Below are positions 33,541-44,448 of a stretch of DNA of 64,000 nucleotides, one piece after another. Below the pieces are notes generated by a model. The model saw only the letters and a list, made by a program, of their open reading frames with translations, ran no database searches and was not told the DNA's origin. Position numbers and translations under genes: made by a program. The stretch comes from Candidatus Accumulibacter meliphilus (GTDB taxonomy: Bacteria > Pseudomonadota > Gammaproteobacteria > Burkholderiales > Rhodocyclaceae), in assembly GCA_003332265.1 (NCBI GenBank), contig QPGA01000004.1:1-64000 (forward strand), read 5' to 3'. Within the stretch, counting starts at the first letter, position 1, and each line of letters starts with the position of its first letter.

Positions 33541-35333
33541 GCCATCACGAGGTGATCCTCTCGGCCCCGCGCGACCTTGCCGTTGGCGGTGCGCCGGCGA
33601 TCCTGCAGCGCAGCGACGACGACTTCATCGAGGCCGTGCTGGCCAGTCTGCGCGATGCCAATGGGCGCATCTCTCTGCGCGACAGTCTGGCGCGTCCGAC
33701 CCGTATGGCCACGGGTAGCGACACCCGGTCGCGCAGCAAACGCAATAGGGGCCGCGAGCTCTTCAACAAGCTGCGCGATGCCAGCCGCCAGTTGGGTCTC
33801 GCTGGCGGGCGGGTGGCCGCTGCGCTGGCGGTCACCAGCGAGCAGGAAAGTGGGCAGAAGAGCGAACGGGAGTTGGTCGAAGGCATTCGTCGCGCCGCTG
33901 AAGGGTCGCAAGTGCTCAAGCTCTTCCAGCCGATTCAGCGCCAGTTCAACCTGGCGGTGATGGAAGCGCGTTGCGATACACCGGGCGAGCCACGTATCGA
34001 CCCGCAGCGGGTGGAGGGAGCCGGCATGGTCATCCGTCGGCTGGTGCGCGATGCCAAGGGGAATGAAGTGAAGCAGGGCTGGATGCGCGCCGGCGACAGC
34101 CTGAAAGGCTGGGCAAGCATCGCCGCGGCCGCCGACGGCGCCGCGCGCGGCAATCGCCACGACCCCGAAGCACTGCGCCGACTGAGCCGGCCGACGACCG
34201 GTCAGCCGGTCCTCGACCGTGAAGTGAGCACGCTGCTGGCGGCGCAGGAAGATGCGCTGCTCAACGAATCGGTGGTGCCGATGTTCGTCGCTCCGCCGGA
34301 CGTCTGCAAGGCGGCGGCTGCGACGCTGTTCTACGGCCTGATCCCGACCACCAGCAGCGAAAAGGCCGAGGGCGGCGCGCCGGAGTTCGACGAGGCTGCG
34401 TTCGGTCCGACGACGGCCGACTTCAAGGAGCATCTGGTCGGCCCGCTGCGCGGCCTCGCCGACAGCTTCCCGCGGCCGGGCCGTGCTCTGACGCCCGACC
34501 TGGCGAGCATCGCCGGCAATCCGGGCGACTCTGAGCGCAGCATGATGAAGCGCCTCCTGCTCCTGCTGCGCCAACTGGCTGTCGAGTTCGACGCTTTCGG
34601 CGACAGCGCCGAAGCCGATTCGCTGATGGAGGTGCTCAACGGCATTGCCCTGCCGCTCGCCGACGCCGTCGGCAAGCCAATCGCCGGCAGCCGCCCGGCG
34701 GGCGATTTCCTCGCCGCGGCGAGCCGCATCCTGCTCAATGAGGAATCGGTCTCGCCCGCACCAACCATCCCAGCGGGCTGGCCGGCGCTCGACGCCACTA
34801 CCGGCGATGCCCTGTTGCGCGCCCTGTCGGCCTGCCTGCGTCTGCGTTTCGAGGCCGTCAGCGGCGTCGCCGGACGCTTCGACGACCCGGGTGCGCGCTA
34901 CGTGCTGCGCGCTTTCGTGCGTCTCAAGCCCGAAGGTGTCTGCCCGGCCCGAACGGTGTGGGGCGACTACAGCCCGGCTTTTGTAATTGCCCCCTGGTAC
35001 GAAGGCAGCGGTGCGCCGCCGCTACAGATTGCCTTGCCCGACCCGGGCGACAAGGAGATGCTCAAGAAGCTCAAGCCCAACGTTGCGTTCACCGTACCGG
35101 CGTCGATGCAGAACCTGCTCGGCGGCGATCCGCTCGACCTGATGGACGGCAAGGAGCCGGCCGACAATGGCCTCAAGCTCGGCTGGATCTGCAGCTTCAA
35201 TATTCCGATCATCACCATCTGCGCCTTCATCGTGCTGAACATCTTCCTGTCGCTCTTCGACCTGTTCTTCCGCTGGATGATGTTCATCAAGATCTGCATC
35301 CCCTTCCCCAAGAAGAGCGGAGGTGAGTCATGA
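33534..35333 (+). CDS. Unknown eCIS protein with a C-terminal membrane segment
   Basis: A 599-aa protein. The first ~540 residues are helical and charged, with no family I can name. Residues ~550-590 hold a strongly hydrophobic stretch (FNIPIITICAFIVLNIFLSL, then FDLFFRWMMFIKICIPFP) with conserved-looking Pro and Cys. The frame starts at ATG 33534, overlapping the spike gene. A membrane-active or membrane-anchoring segment in a structural operon is unusual. It could act at the spike as a target-membrane penetrator, or tether the particle to the producer's membrane. I recall similar hydrophobic ends in other eCIS loci but cannot confirm this here. Confidence 0.55.
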   Translation: MVSHHEVILSAPRDLAVGGAPAILQRSDDDFIEAVLASLRDANGRISLRDSLARPTRMATGSDTRSRSKRNRGRELFNKLRDASRQLGLAGGRVAAALAVTSEQESGQKSERELVEGIRRAAEGSQVLKLFQPIQRQFNLAVMEARCDTPGEPRIDPQRVEGAGMVIRRLVRDAKGNEVKQGWMRAGDSLKGWASIAAAADGAARGNRHDPEALRRLSRPTTGQPVLDREVSTLLAAQEDALLNESVVPMFVAPPDVCKAAAATLFYGLIPTTSSEKAEGGAPEFDEAAFGPTTADFKEHLVGPLRGLADSFPRPGRALTPDLASIAGNPGDSERSMMKRLLLLLRQLAVEFDAFGDSAEADSLMEVLNGIALPLADAVGKPIAGSRPAGDFLAAASRILLNEESVSPAPTIPAGWPALDATTGDALLRALSACLRLRFEAVSGVAGRFDDPGARYVLRAFVRLKPEGVCPARTVWGDYSPAFVIAPWYEGSGAPPLQIALPDPGDKEMLKKLKPNVAFTVPASMQNLLGGDPLDLMDGKEPADNGLKLGWICSFNIPIITICAFIVLNIFLSLFDLFFRWMMFIKICIPFPKKSGGES

Positions 35334-35731
35334 GCACCAGCCAGCTGCCGCGTCCCCTGATCGGCTGGCCGCTGTTCGCCTTGCCGGACGAGCACGGCCG
35401 ACTCGACTGGCCGGATCTCGAAGCCAGCGTGCGCCAGGGCATCCGCGTGATTCTCAGCACCCGACCCGGCGAGCAACTGATGCGCCCCGAATTCGGCGCC
35501 GGACTGGACCGCCTGCTGCACGCCCCCAACAACCTCGCCACCCGGCGCCAGATTCGTGACTGGGTGATGGACTCGCTCGGCCGCTGGGAGCGGCGCATCC
35601 TGCTCGACCGGGTAGAAGTGTTCGAAGTCCCCGACAAGCCCGCCGACCTGCGGGTGGAGATCGCCTATCGCTTGGCCCGCTCCGGCACGCCCGGCGCGCT
35701 GGCCGTGACCGTTCGCCTGGAGGAAGGCTGA
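35330..35731 (+). CDS. gp25-like baseplate wedge protein
   Basis: A 133-aa GPW/gp25-family protein, the universally conserved baseplate subunit that nucleates sheath assembly (Pvc9-type). SVRQGIRVILSTRPGEQLMR then PEFGAGLDRLLHAP is the family signature; residues ~85-133 form the last two strands. It overlaps both neighbours (ATGA with the membrane-segment gene, TGATG-type with the baseplate J-like gene). Confidence 0.9.
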   Translation: MSTSQLPRPLIGWPLFALPDEHGRLDWPDLEASVRQGIRVILSTRPGEQLMRPEFGAGLDRLLHAPNNLATRRQIRDWVMDSLGRWERRILLDRVEVFEVPDKPADLRVEIAYRLARSGTPGALAVTVRLEEG

Positions 35732-38046
35732 TGCCGATCCTGCCGCCCCGTCTCGATGACCGCAGCTTCGACGATCTGCTCGAAGATCTGCTGGCCCGCG
35801 TCCCGGCACACACGCCGGAATGGACCAACCCACGCCTGGGCGACCCCGGTCGCACTCTGCTGGAGCTGTTCGCCTGGCTCGGCGACGCACTGCTCTATCG
35901 CGTCAACCTGATTCCCGAGCGCCAGCGGCTGGTATTCCTCAAGCTGCTCGGGCAGGGCCTGCGACCGGCGCGGCCGGCTGCCGCCATCGTCAGTCTGGCT
36001 TTTGCCCAGCCCACCGAACTGGCCGCCCTCACGCTCGCCGCGGGGGCGCGCATCAAGGCGCCGCTGCCCTTCGAAACGCTGGCCGAAACCACTTTGCTGC
36101 CGGTGGCTGCCGAGGCCTGGTACAAGCAGCCGCTTGCCGACGCCGATGCGGCGCGCATGGAGGCGGTGATCGTCGGTCTGCAGAAAGTGCATCATATCGA
36201 CGGTGCTGCCAAAGGCTATCTCGCTTCGCCGCTGTTCGAAGGCGGTCAGGCGGCGAGTGGTGAGGGCGTAGACGTCTTCGCGCTGAGCGCTGATCGCGCG
36301 CTGTGGCTGGCACTGATGGCGCCCGCCGCGCAGCGCCCCGAACAGCAGGCAGCGACGAATGTCGCCGCGCGCACGGCGCTCGGCGGCGGCGACAGCGGTG
36401 CGACCGCGATGTTGTCGGTCGGCGTGGTGCCGGCGATCGCCGCCCCGGCGCTGTTCGAGGAAGTCGGTCAGCGCGCGCGCGTGTCGGTGTTGTGGGAAGT
36501 GGTGACGCGCGGCGCCGACGGTATAAATGCCGACTACCTGACCGTCGAGCCCTTTCCCGGCGACGCCAACGACACCACCGCCGGGCTGACCCGGCCGGGC
36601 GTACTGCGCCTGCCGATGCCCGACGAAGCGCTGATCTGGGCAGCCACCAACGACGTCGGCGAGAACCCGCGCGCCGGCGTTGGCGACAATCCGCCGCGCC
36701 TCGACGATCCCGAAACAGCCGCCCGGCTGATCGGCTGGCTGCGTCTGCGACCGAAGCCGGGAAGCGGCGTCAGCAGTCTCAAGCTGGCCTGGGTCGGCAT
36801 CAACGCCGTCGCCGTCGATCAGCGCAGCACTCTCGAAGGCCGCGTGCTCGGCGTTTCGACCGGCGCCGCCGATCAGGTCTTCCAGTTGCCGGTCGCGTCG
36901 GTCGACGCCGACACCCTGCGCATCCAGGTCGAGGAGCCCGGCCGCGGCTATCAGCCATGGCAGCGGGTCGATGATCTTGCCGCCATTTCGGCCGATGCGC
37001 TGGTGGCGCGTGAGGCGGCAGTGTTCGAACTCGACGCCGAGGCCGGCAGCCTGCGCTTCGGTGATGGCGTGCGCGGCCGGGTGCCGGAGCGGCAGATGCG
37101 CATCCGCCTGGACTATGGCCGCTTCGGTGGTGGCCGCGCCGGCAACCTGCCGGCGGCCAGCCTGAGCGAAGTCTCTTCGGCCCGGCTGGTCGGTGCGGCG
37201 CGCACCATGCCGGCGATCAAGGTGCTGCAGCCGCTGGCCACCGCCGGCGGTGAAGATGCCGAAAGCCTGGCCCGCGCCGAACAGCGCATTCCCTCGCTGC
37301 TGCGTCATCGCGAGCGCGCGGTGACTGCCGACGATTACCGCCGCCTGGCGCAGGAAGTGCCGGGCACCGACGTGGCGCGCGTCGAGTTGATGCCGCGCTT
37401 CAAACCACGCGAGCGACGCTTCGATGTGCCCGGCGTGGTCAGCGTGATGGTCTTGCCGGCGCAGCCTTTCGGCAAGGCGCCGAACCCGCGTCCCGACAGG
37501 CCGTTCATCGAACGCGTGCATGCGCATCTGTCGGTGCGCACGCCGCTGGCCACCGAACTGTACGTGATCGGCTGTGAATACGTGCCGCTCGGCGTCTCGG
37601 TGGGCGTGACGATCCGCGACGGTTTCGGTCGCGAGGCCGTGCTCTTCGAGCTGCGCGAAGCCTTGCGCCGGCTGCTCTGGCCGCTGCCGCCGCATGGGCC
37701 GGGTGGCGCCGGCTGGCCGCTCGGTCGCACGCTGCGCGAGCGCGAACTGGAAGTGGAAATCTCGCGGGTCGCCGGCGTTGCCGAGGTCGGCGGCATCAAC
37801 CTCTTCGAACGTGCCGAGATTGCGGGCCAGGGTCAATGGCGGCTGCTGACGCGCAATACACCCGATGGCAGTCAGTCGCTGAAGCTCGCCGCTTGGCAGC
37901 TGCCCGAACTGCTGTCGGTGGTGGCGGTCGATACGCCGGCCGGCAGCAGTGGTGGCAGTAGCGCGCCGGGCGACCTTTCGGCGCTGCCCAATCCCTTCGC
38001 CGACGACGCAGCTGTCGCCGTGCCGGTCGTGCCCGAGCTGTGCTGA
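35731..38046 (+). CDS. Baseplate J-like protein (Pvc11-type)
   Basis: A 771-aa putative baseplate assembly protein. LPPRLDDRSFDDLLEDLLAR then WTNPRLGDPGRTLLELFAWL is the N-terminal signature of eCIS baseplate wedge proteins. Residues ~390-620 hold the gpJ-like part (LRFGDGVRGRVPERQMRIRL, RAVTADDYRRLAQEVPGTDV). The protein joins the hub to the sheath start, like T4 gp6. The C-terminal 60 residues are a Ser/Gly/Pro-rich tail. The stop overlaps the next start (TGATG). Confidence 0.88.
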   Translation: MPILPPRLDDRSFDDLLEDLLARVPAHTPEWTNPRLGDPGRTLLELFAWLGDALLYRVNLIPERQRLVFLKLLGQGLRPARPAAAIVSLAFAQPTELAALTLAAGARIKAPLPFETLAETTLLPVAAEAWYKQPLADADAARMEAVIVGLQKVHHIDGAAKGYLASPLFEGGQAASGEGVDVFALSADRALWLALMAPAAQRPEQQAATNVAARTALGGGDSGATAMLSVGVVPAIAAPALFEEVGQRARVSVLWEVVTRGADGINADYLTVEPFPGDANDTTAGLTRPGVLRLPMPDEALIWAATNDVGENPRAGVGDNPPRLDDPETAARLIGWLRLRPKPGSGVSSLKLAWVGINAVAVDQRSTLEGRVLGVSTGAADQVFQLPVASVDADTLRIQVEEPGRGYQPWQRVDDLAAISADALVAREAAVFELDAEAGSLRFGDGVRGRVPERQMRIRLDYGRFGGGRAGNLPAASLSEVSSARLVGAARTMPAIKVLQPLATAGGEDAESLARAEQRIPSLLRHRERAVTADDYRRLAQEVPGTDVARVELMPRFKPRERRFDVPGVVSVMVLPAQPFGKAPNPRPDRPFIERVHAHLSVRTPLATELYVIGCEYVPLGVSVGVTIRDGFGREAVLFELREALRRLLWPLPPHGPGGAGWPLGRTLRERELEVEISRVAGVAEVGGINLFERAEIAGQGQWRLLTRNTPDGSQSLKLAAWQLPELLSVVAVDTPAGSSGGSSAPGDLSALPNPFADDAAVAVPVVPELC

Positions 38047-40544
38047 TGGACGCCAACGGACAGCGTTTCTGGTTGCTGGCCGACGAGCGGCACTGGCCGG
38101 GGCGCAGTCACGTCGATTACCGCGCCGATTGCCGCGCCTTGCGCCTGGCCAGCGAGCGTAGTCTCTCGGCAGCCCCGGCGGACGCCGCGGCGATTGCTGC
38201 AGCGGCGCTGGAGCGCCTGCCGCAGTCGGTCGACCGGCACGGCGCCAGCGCGCGCTGGGAGCAAGCGCTGATGGCCATCGTCGTCGTCAGTCATCTGCCG
38301 GCGGCGGCAACTTTGCTGCCACTCGGCGAGCGCCCACTGGACTTCGCCGTCGGTTTTGACGACGTGCTTTATGTGGCGCTCTCCGAACGCCTCCTGCTGC
38401 ACGACCTGCGCGGTCGCTGGCCGGATACTGTTTTGCCGACACCGGACTTCCAGGCCTGGCGTCTTGCCGCCGAGCCGCGCGGCGGCGTATGGTTGCTGGA
38501 ACGTGCCAGCGGTCGCCTCGGACGCCTCAGTGGCTGCGTCCAGCCCGAGCGGCCGGCCGCTGATTACGCGCCGGGTACTTTCCGCCCTGATCCCGAAAAC
38601 CCCAGCCCGCCGACGCTTAAGCTCTTTGCCGGCGTCGTCTGGCCGGCCGGCGAGCGGCCTCAGTCGCTGGCGCTTGCTCCCGACGGTACGTTGGCGCTGC
38701 TGTCATGGTTCGGCGACGGCGAGTGCCGCCTGCGCTTGCTCGATCGGCAGCTCGGCACGCTTGGCCCGGCGCAGACGCTGGCGGGTGCCACCTTTGCTTA
38801 TGCGATCGACTGGCTCGGAGTGGGTGGAGTGGGTGGAGTCGTGGTACGCGTGCCGGGCCGCCGTGACGCGCCAGTGTGGGTGCCACGGATGTCAGCCGCC
38901 GCCGCGCTGATCCTGCAGCCGGCCGGCGATATCTATCCGCTGGCCGCCGCAGCCGAAGAAGCACCTTTCGCTCATCGTCTCGATGATCCGCCACGTTACC
39001 CGCTGACCGGCGGCACGGTCGAACCGCTCCACCGGCTGTCGCTGGCCAACCTCGCCCGCCGTGGTGAAGCCGCAAACTTTAGCGGCGCGGCGATGCACCT
39101 CATCGACAGCGGCGACCAGCAGACCGTCTGGCACCGGCTCTGCGCCGAAGCCCGTCTGCCGGCCGGCTGCGGTCTGCTGGTCTGGCTGGCGACCAGCGCC
39201 GAGCCGAGCGTCGCTGCCGTCAATGAATGGCAGGCACATGTCTTCGGTGAGCTGCCCGAGGACTCGCTGCCCGCCGGGCCCGTGCCGCATGCGGTCTGGG
39301 AACGGCAGCCTTCCGAGCTGCCCGGCCATCCCGGGCTGGGTGCCTGGGGTGCGCCCGAGCCCGGCCGCGCCGGACTGTGGACGGCGATGATCCAGCGTGC
39401 TGCGCATCGCGTGCGCGCGCTCAGCGGCCGCTATCTGTGGGTGCGCGTGGCGTTTTTCGGCGCGGGGCGCGATTCGCCTGAACTGGCCGCGTTGCGCGCC
39501 TATGGCTCGCGCTTCTCCTACCGTGATCAATATCTGCCGCGCCTCTATCGCGAAAGCGAATTCGGTGCCGCCGCGGAAAGTCCTGGCCTGGCGACGCCCG
39601 CCGATTTCCTCGAACGTCTGTTGGGCAACGTCGAAGGCGTGCTCACTCCGCTCGAAGACCTCGTCGCTGCCGCCCATCTGGCGAGCGACCCGGTGGTGGT
39701 GCCGGAAGAGTCGCTCGAATGGCTCGGCGGCTGGCTCGGCGTGGCTTTCGACGCTGCGCTGCCGGAGGGGCGGCGGCGCGAATGGCTCGTCCGTTCGAGC
39801 GAGCTGGCGCGCTACCACGGTAGCCAGCGCGGTCTGCGGCTGGCGCTCGACATCGCCAGCGACGGCGGCGTGCGTGGCGGCGAGATCGTGGTCCTGGAAG
39901 GTTTTCGCATGCGTCGGCTGATGAGCACGCTGCTCGGCGTGAACCTCAACGTCGAGAACGACCCGCTTTTACCAGGCCTGGTCATCAGCGGCAATTCGGT
40001 GGTCGGCGATACCCTGGTTCTCGGCGAAGCCGAACGCGTCGAACTGCTGGCACTGTTCCGCGACGAGCTGATTTCGAGCGCCGAGCGCGCTGCGGTTCTG
40101 GCTTTCTACGACCAGCTGGCGTTTCGCGCTCTGGTGCTGGTGCACCAGAGCGTCGAGCCGCAAGACCTGGGCCTGCTCCGCCGCATCGTCGAGCTCGAAG
40201 CGCCGGCCCATGTCGAAGTGCAGGTGGCGACTGCGACCTGGCCGCTGCTGGTCGGCATTGCCAGCCTGCTCGGCGTCGATACCTACCTTGGTCCGCCGCG
40301 CGAGCGCATTCCGGCCCGGGTCGGCGTCAGCAGTCTCGGCAATGGCGACTACGTGCTCGGCGTCGGCAGCCTGGATCCCCGTTTGTCGGGCGCGGCGTCG
40401 CCGTTCCCGGTTGTGCCGCCGGTCGCCGATGCCGGCCCCGACTTTATCGTTGCGCACGCGCGCAGCTTCATGCTCGACGGCAGCACTTCGAGCGCCGCGC
40501 CTGGCGGGCGCGTCACCGAGTATCGATGGCGGCGCATCGACTAG
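38046..40544 (+). CDS. gpI-like baseplate protein (Pvc12-type) with N-terminal propeller and C-terminal Ig/PKD segment
   Basis: An 832-aa protein. Residues ~80-300 contain repeating beta units (FDDVLYVALSERLLLHDLRG, RPQSLALAPDGTLALLSWFG), as in a beta-propeller. Residues ~490-700 match the phage tail protein I-type wedge domain (YLPRLYRESEFGAAAESPGL, FLERLLGNVEGVLTPLEDLV, LEWLGGWLGVAFDAALPEGR). The last 45 residues (PPVADAGPDFIVAHARSFML then DGSTSSA) are a PKD/Ig-like start that stops early. The truncated PKD segment is followed by two small Ig-like genes, so this end may once have been longer. Confidence 0.8.
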   Translation: MDANGQRFWLLADERHWPGRSHVDYRADCRALRLASERSLSAAPADAAAIAAAALERLPQSVDRHGASARWEQALMAIVVVSHLPAAATLLPLGERPLDFAVGFDDVLYVALSERLLLHDLRGRWPDTVLPTPDFQAWRLAAEPRGGVWLLERASGRLGRLSGCVQPERPAADYAPGTFRPDPENPSPPTLKLFAGVVWPAGERPQSLALAPDGTLALLSWFGDGECRLRLLDRQLGTLGPAQTLAGATFAYAIDWLGVGGVGGVVVRVPGRRDAPVWVPRMSAAAALILQPAGDIYPLAAAAEEAPFAHRLDDPPRYPLTGGTVEPLHRLSLANLARRGEAANFSGAAMHLIDSGDQQTVWHRLCAEARLPAGCGLLVWLATSAEPSVAAVNEWQAHVFGELPEDSLPAGPVPHAVWERQPSELPGHPGLGAWGAPEPGRAGLWTAMIQRAAHRVRALSGRYLWVRVAFFGAGRDSPELAALRAYGSRFSYRDQYLPRLYRESEFGAAAESPGLATPADFLERLLGNVEGVLTPLEDLVAAAHLASDPVVVPEESLEWLGGWLGVAFDAALPEGRRREWLVRSSELARYHGSQRGLRLALDIASDGGVRGGEIVVLEGFRMRRLMSTLLGVNLNVENDPLLPGLVISGNSVVGDTLVLGEAERVELLALFRDELISSAERAAVLAFYDQLAFRALVLVHQSVEPQDLGLLRRIVELEAPAHVEVQVATATWPLLVGIASLLGVDTYLGPPRERIPARVGVSSLGNGDYVLGVGSLDPRLSGAASPFPVVPPVADAGPDFIVAHARSFMLDGSTSSAAPGGRVTEYRWRRID

Positions 40545-40567
40545 GCCCGCATTCCAGCACGGTAGGT

Positions 40568-40599
40568 AACAACGCAACAACGCAACAACGCAACAACGC
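40568..40599 (+). repeat. 8-bp tandem repeat AACAACGC, four units
   Basis: Four consecutive AACAACGC units in the 86-bp gap between the gpI-like gene and the first Ig-like gene, 31 bases before its ATG and just upstream of its AAGGAG site. It is the only wide gap without a repeat element in this part of the operon. Confidence 0.85.
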
Positions 40600-40630
40600 C
40601 CGCAACCTAACCCGCCACAAGGAGCCCATC

Positions 40631-40942
40631 ATGGCCGAGTTCGTTATCAACCAGGAAGTCCGCACCGAGACCCCGACCGTCGAAGTCACCCTGACCGCCA
40701 ACAATGCGCTGCCGTTGGGGCGCCACACCTTCCGTCTGGTGGTCGTGGACGACTCCGGCAACAGCTCGATTCCCGACGAGGTGATCGTCATCGTCGCCGA
40801 TACCGAGAATCCCACCGCCGTGTTGAATGCCCCGCGCAGCGTGAACTTTGCGACCAGCTTCAACCTCGACGGCAGTCGATCGTTCGACGCCGGCGGCGGT
40901 CGTGTGGTGGCCTATCAATGGACCTATATGGGCCAGCCCTGA
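40631..40942 (+). CDS. Small Ig/PKD-like protein
   Basis: A 103-aa protein consisting of one beta-sandwich motif: VEVTLTANNALPLGRHTFRL, VVVDDSGNSSIPDEVIVIVA, then a PKD-like tail, ENPTAVLNAPRSVNFATSFN then LDGSRSFDAGGGRVVAYQWT. No signal peptide is seen. The start is fixed by AAGGAG seven bases upstream. The tail resembles the C-terminal end of the preceding gpI-like protein, pointing to duplication. It probably decorates the baseplate or tail fibre. Confidence 0.6.
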   Translation: MAEFVINQEVRTETPTVEVTLTANNALPLGRHTFRLVVVDDSGNSSIPDEVIVIVADTENPTAVLNAPRSVNFATSFNLDGSRSFDAGGGRVVAYQWTYMGQP

Positions 40943-40964
40943 GCCGCCAAGCGGAGCCGATGCG

Positions 40965-41333
40965 ATGACTACTTTCGTCAGGGGACGCAGCGTCGAAACT
41001 GCCGAGCCCGTGGTGGTGGTCGATGCCGGCCTGGCGGTCGGCACGCACCGCTTCCAGCTGGTGGTGGTGAGCAACGACGGGCGCCGCAGTGCGCCGCAGG
41101 CGATCGATGTGGTCGTCAGCCGGCCGGTCGTAAGCGATCCGCAGCCGCAACCACAGCCACCGCTAACCCGGCTACCGCTGACCGGTCCGACACCAGTCGT
41201 CACCCCGGTGGTCACCCCGGTCGTTACCCCCGTTGTTCGGCCCGTTGTTCGGCCGACCCGTGCCCCCGCTGAAGCGCACAAGACGCCAGCGCGCAAACCT
41301 GCCAAGCCCGCCAAACCCAGGAGCGAAACATGA
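40965..41333 (+). CDS. Small Ig-like protein with a Val-Thr-Pro repeat tail
   Basis: A 122-aa protein. Residues ~10-55 (PVVVVDAGLAVGTHRFQLVV then VSNDGRRSAPQAIDVVVS) are a shorter copy of the Ig-like unit in the preceding gene. The rest is a Pro-rich stalk with VTPVVTPVVTPVVRPVVRPT and a lysine/proline-rich end. Its stop overlaps the next gene's ATG (ATGA). This is probably a linker or fibre-attachment subunit; no named family. Confidence 0.55.
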   Translation: MTTFVRGRSVETAEPVVVVDAGLAVGTHRFQLVVVSNDGRRSAPQAIDVVVSRPVVSDPQPQPQPPLTRLPLTGPTPVVTPVVTPVVTPVVRPVVRPTRAPAEAHKTPARKPAKPAKPRSET

Positions 41334-42319
41334 ACAGCCCCCTTCGCCCGCCTTCCGACGACCCGCTCTACGCGCTGCCCGACGCGGCGCGCCCGCACTA
41401 TGCCACGGGAATGCTGCTCGATGCCGGCGACTTTGCCGACGAGCAGACCTACCACCGCAGCCGACTTGCCCGCACGCTGGCTTTTGTCAGTGGCGCCGGA
41501 GCGCGGCGCCTGCCCGAAGGGCTGGATGCCGATGCCGCCGGCGCGGCGGGCCTTTTTGCTGGTGGGACGCTGGCCGGGCTGCGTGTGCGTCAGGTGCCGG
41601 CGGCAGGCGAGGCGGTGGAGGAAGTGCGCATCGCCCCCGGCCTGGCGGTGGATCGGCTCGGTCGCCTGGTGGAATTGCCGCGATCGGTGTGCCTGCGCCT
41701 GACGCGCTGGTTCGACGGTGAGCTGGCAGGCGACGGCGGTGACGGCTTGCGCCTGGCCGCGCTCGACAACCCGCAGCGCTTCGCCAGTGCTCGCCTCATC
41801 GCCGACGGACCGGCGCTGCCCGCGCGGGCCGTGATCGCCGATGTCTTCGTGCGCTTCGTGACCTGTCGTCAGGCACTCACGCCGGCTTTCGCCAGCGGGC
41901 CCTTCGACGCCCTCGACGCGGTGCAGACCTCGCGTCTGCGGGACGCTTTCGAGGTGCATCTGGTGCTCCGCGGTGACGGCCTCGACGACGATTTCAACGG
42001 CCTGCCGCAGCCGGATCGCGACCTCTCCGCGCTCGCCCCGGCAGCGCGCCGCGACGCCTTGCAGGATGCGGTCCTCAATGGCTGGCCGGATATCTCTGGC
42101 AGCGCCGGCAGCAGCGACGCTGCCGGTGAATTGCCGGCGCCGCCGGGGCATCCGCCCGGTCTCGACCCGACCGCGGTGTTCCTGGCGCGGGTCTTCGTTC
42201 CGGTGGCGGCTGGCGACCCGCCGGCACGCAGCGGCGATGCCATCGTCGATAACGGCGGCCGCCGCGTGTTGCCGCACCTGGGGATGCTCGCCGGTGCACT
42301 CGGGCTGGTGGGCGGATGA
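41330..42319 (+). CDS. Unknown eCIS accessory protein (329 aa)
   Basis: A 329-aa protein with no family I can name. The start (PHYATGMLLDAGDFADEQTY then HRSRLARTLAFVSG) resembles that of the next protein (RYFDGRFLAARDLIRDQQYI). Both continue with a beta-rich stretch around a phrase like AxGLAVDRLGRLVELP / AAGHGVTPAGELVLL. This points to a shared domain, perhaps a baseplate-extension or fibre-base domain. It is co-translated with the Ig-like gene and precedes the 688-aa protein. Confidence 0.5.
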   Translation: MNSPLRPPSDDPLYALPDAARPHYATGMLLDAGDFADEQTYHRSRLARTLAFVSGAGARRLPEGLDADAAGAAGLFAGGTLAGLRVRQVPAAGEAVEEVRIAPGLAVDRLGRLVELPRSVCLRLTRWFDGELAGDGGDGLRLAALDNPQRFASARLIADGPALPARAVIADVFVRFVTCRQALTPAFASGPFDALDAVQTSRLRDAFEVHLVLRGDGLDDDFNGLPQPDRDLSALAPAARRDALQDAVLNGWPDISGSAGSSDAAGELPAPPGHPPGLDPTAVFLARVFVPVAAGDPPARSGDAIVDNGGRRVLPHLGMLAGALGLVGG

Positions 42320-42365
42320 ACCGCAAGATCAATGGTGCGCCAAGCGGCGCTCTGGAGGATGAGTC

Positions 42366-44432
<2,067 letters not shown>

Positions 44433-44448
44433 CTGAAGGAGGTGGATT

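Noticed and set aside
35665-37836. 723-codon open frame on the minus strand opposite the baseplate J-like gene
   Set aside because: Shadow of a conserved gene; no domain in the translation.
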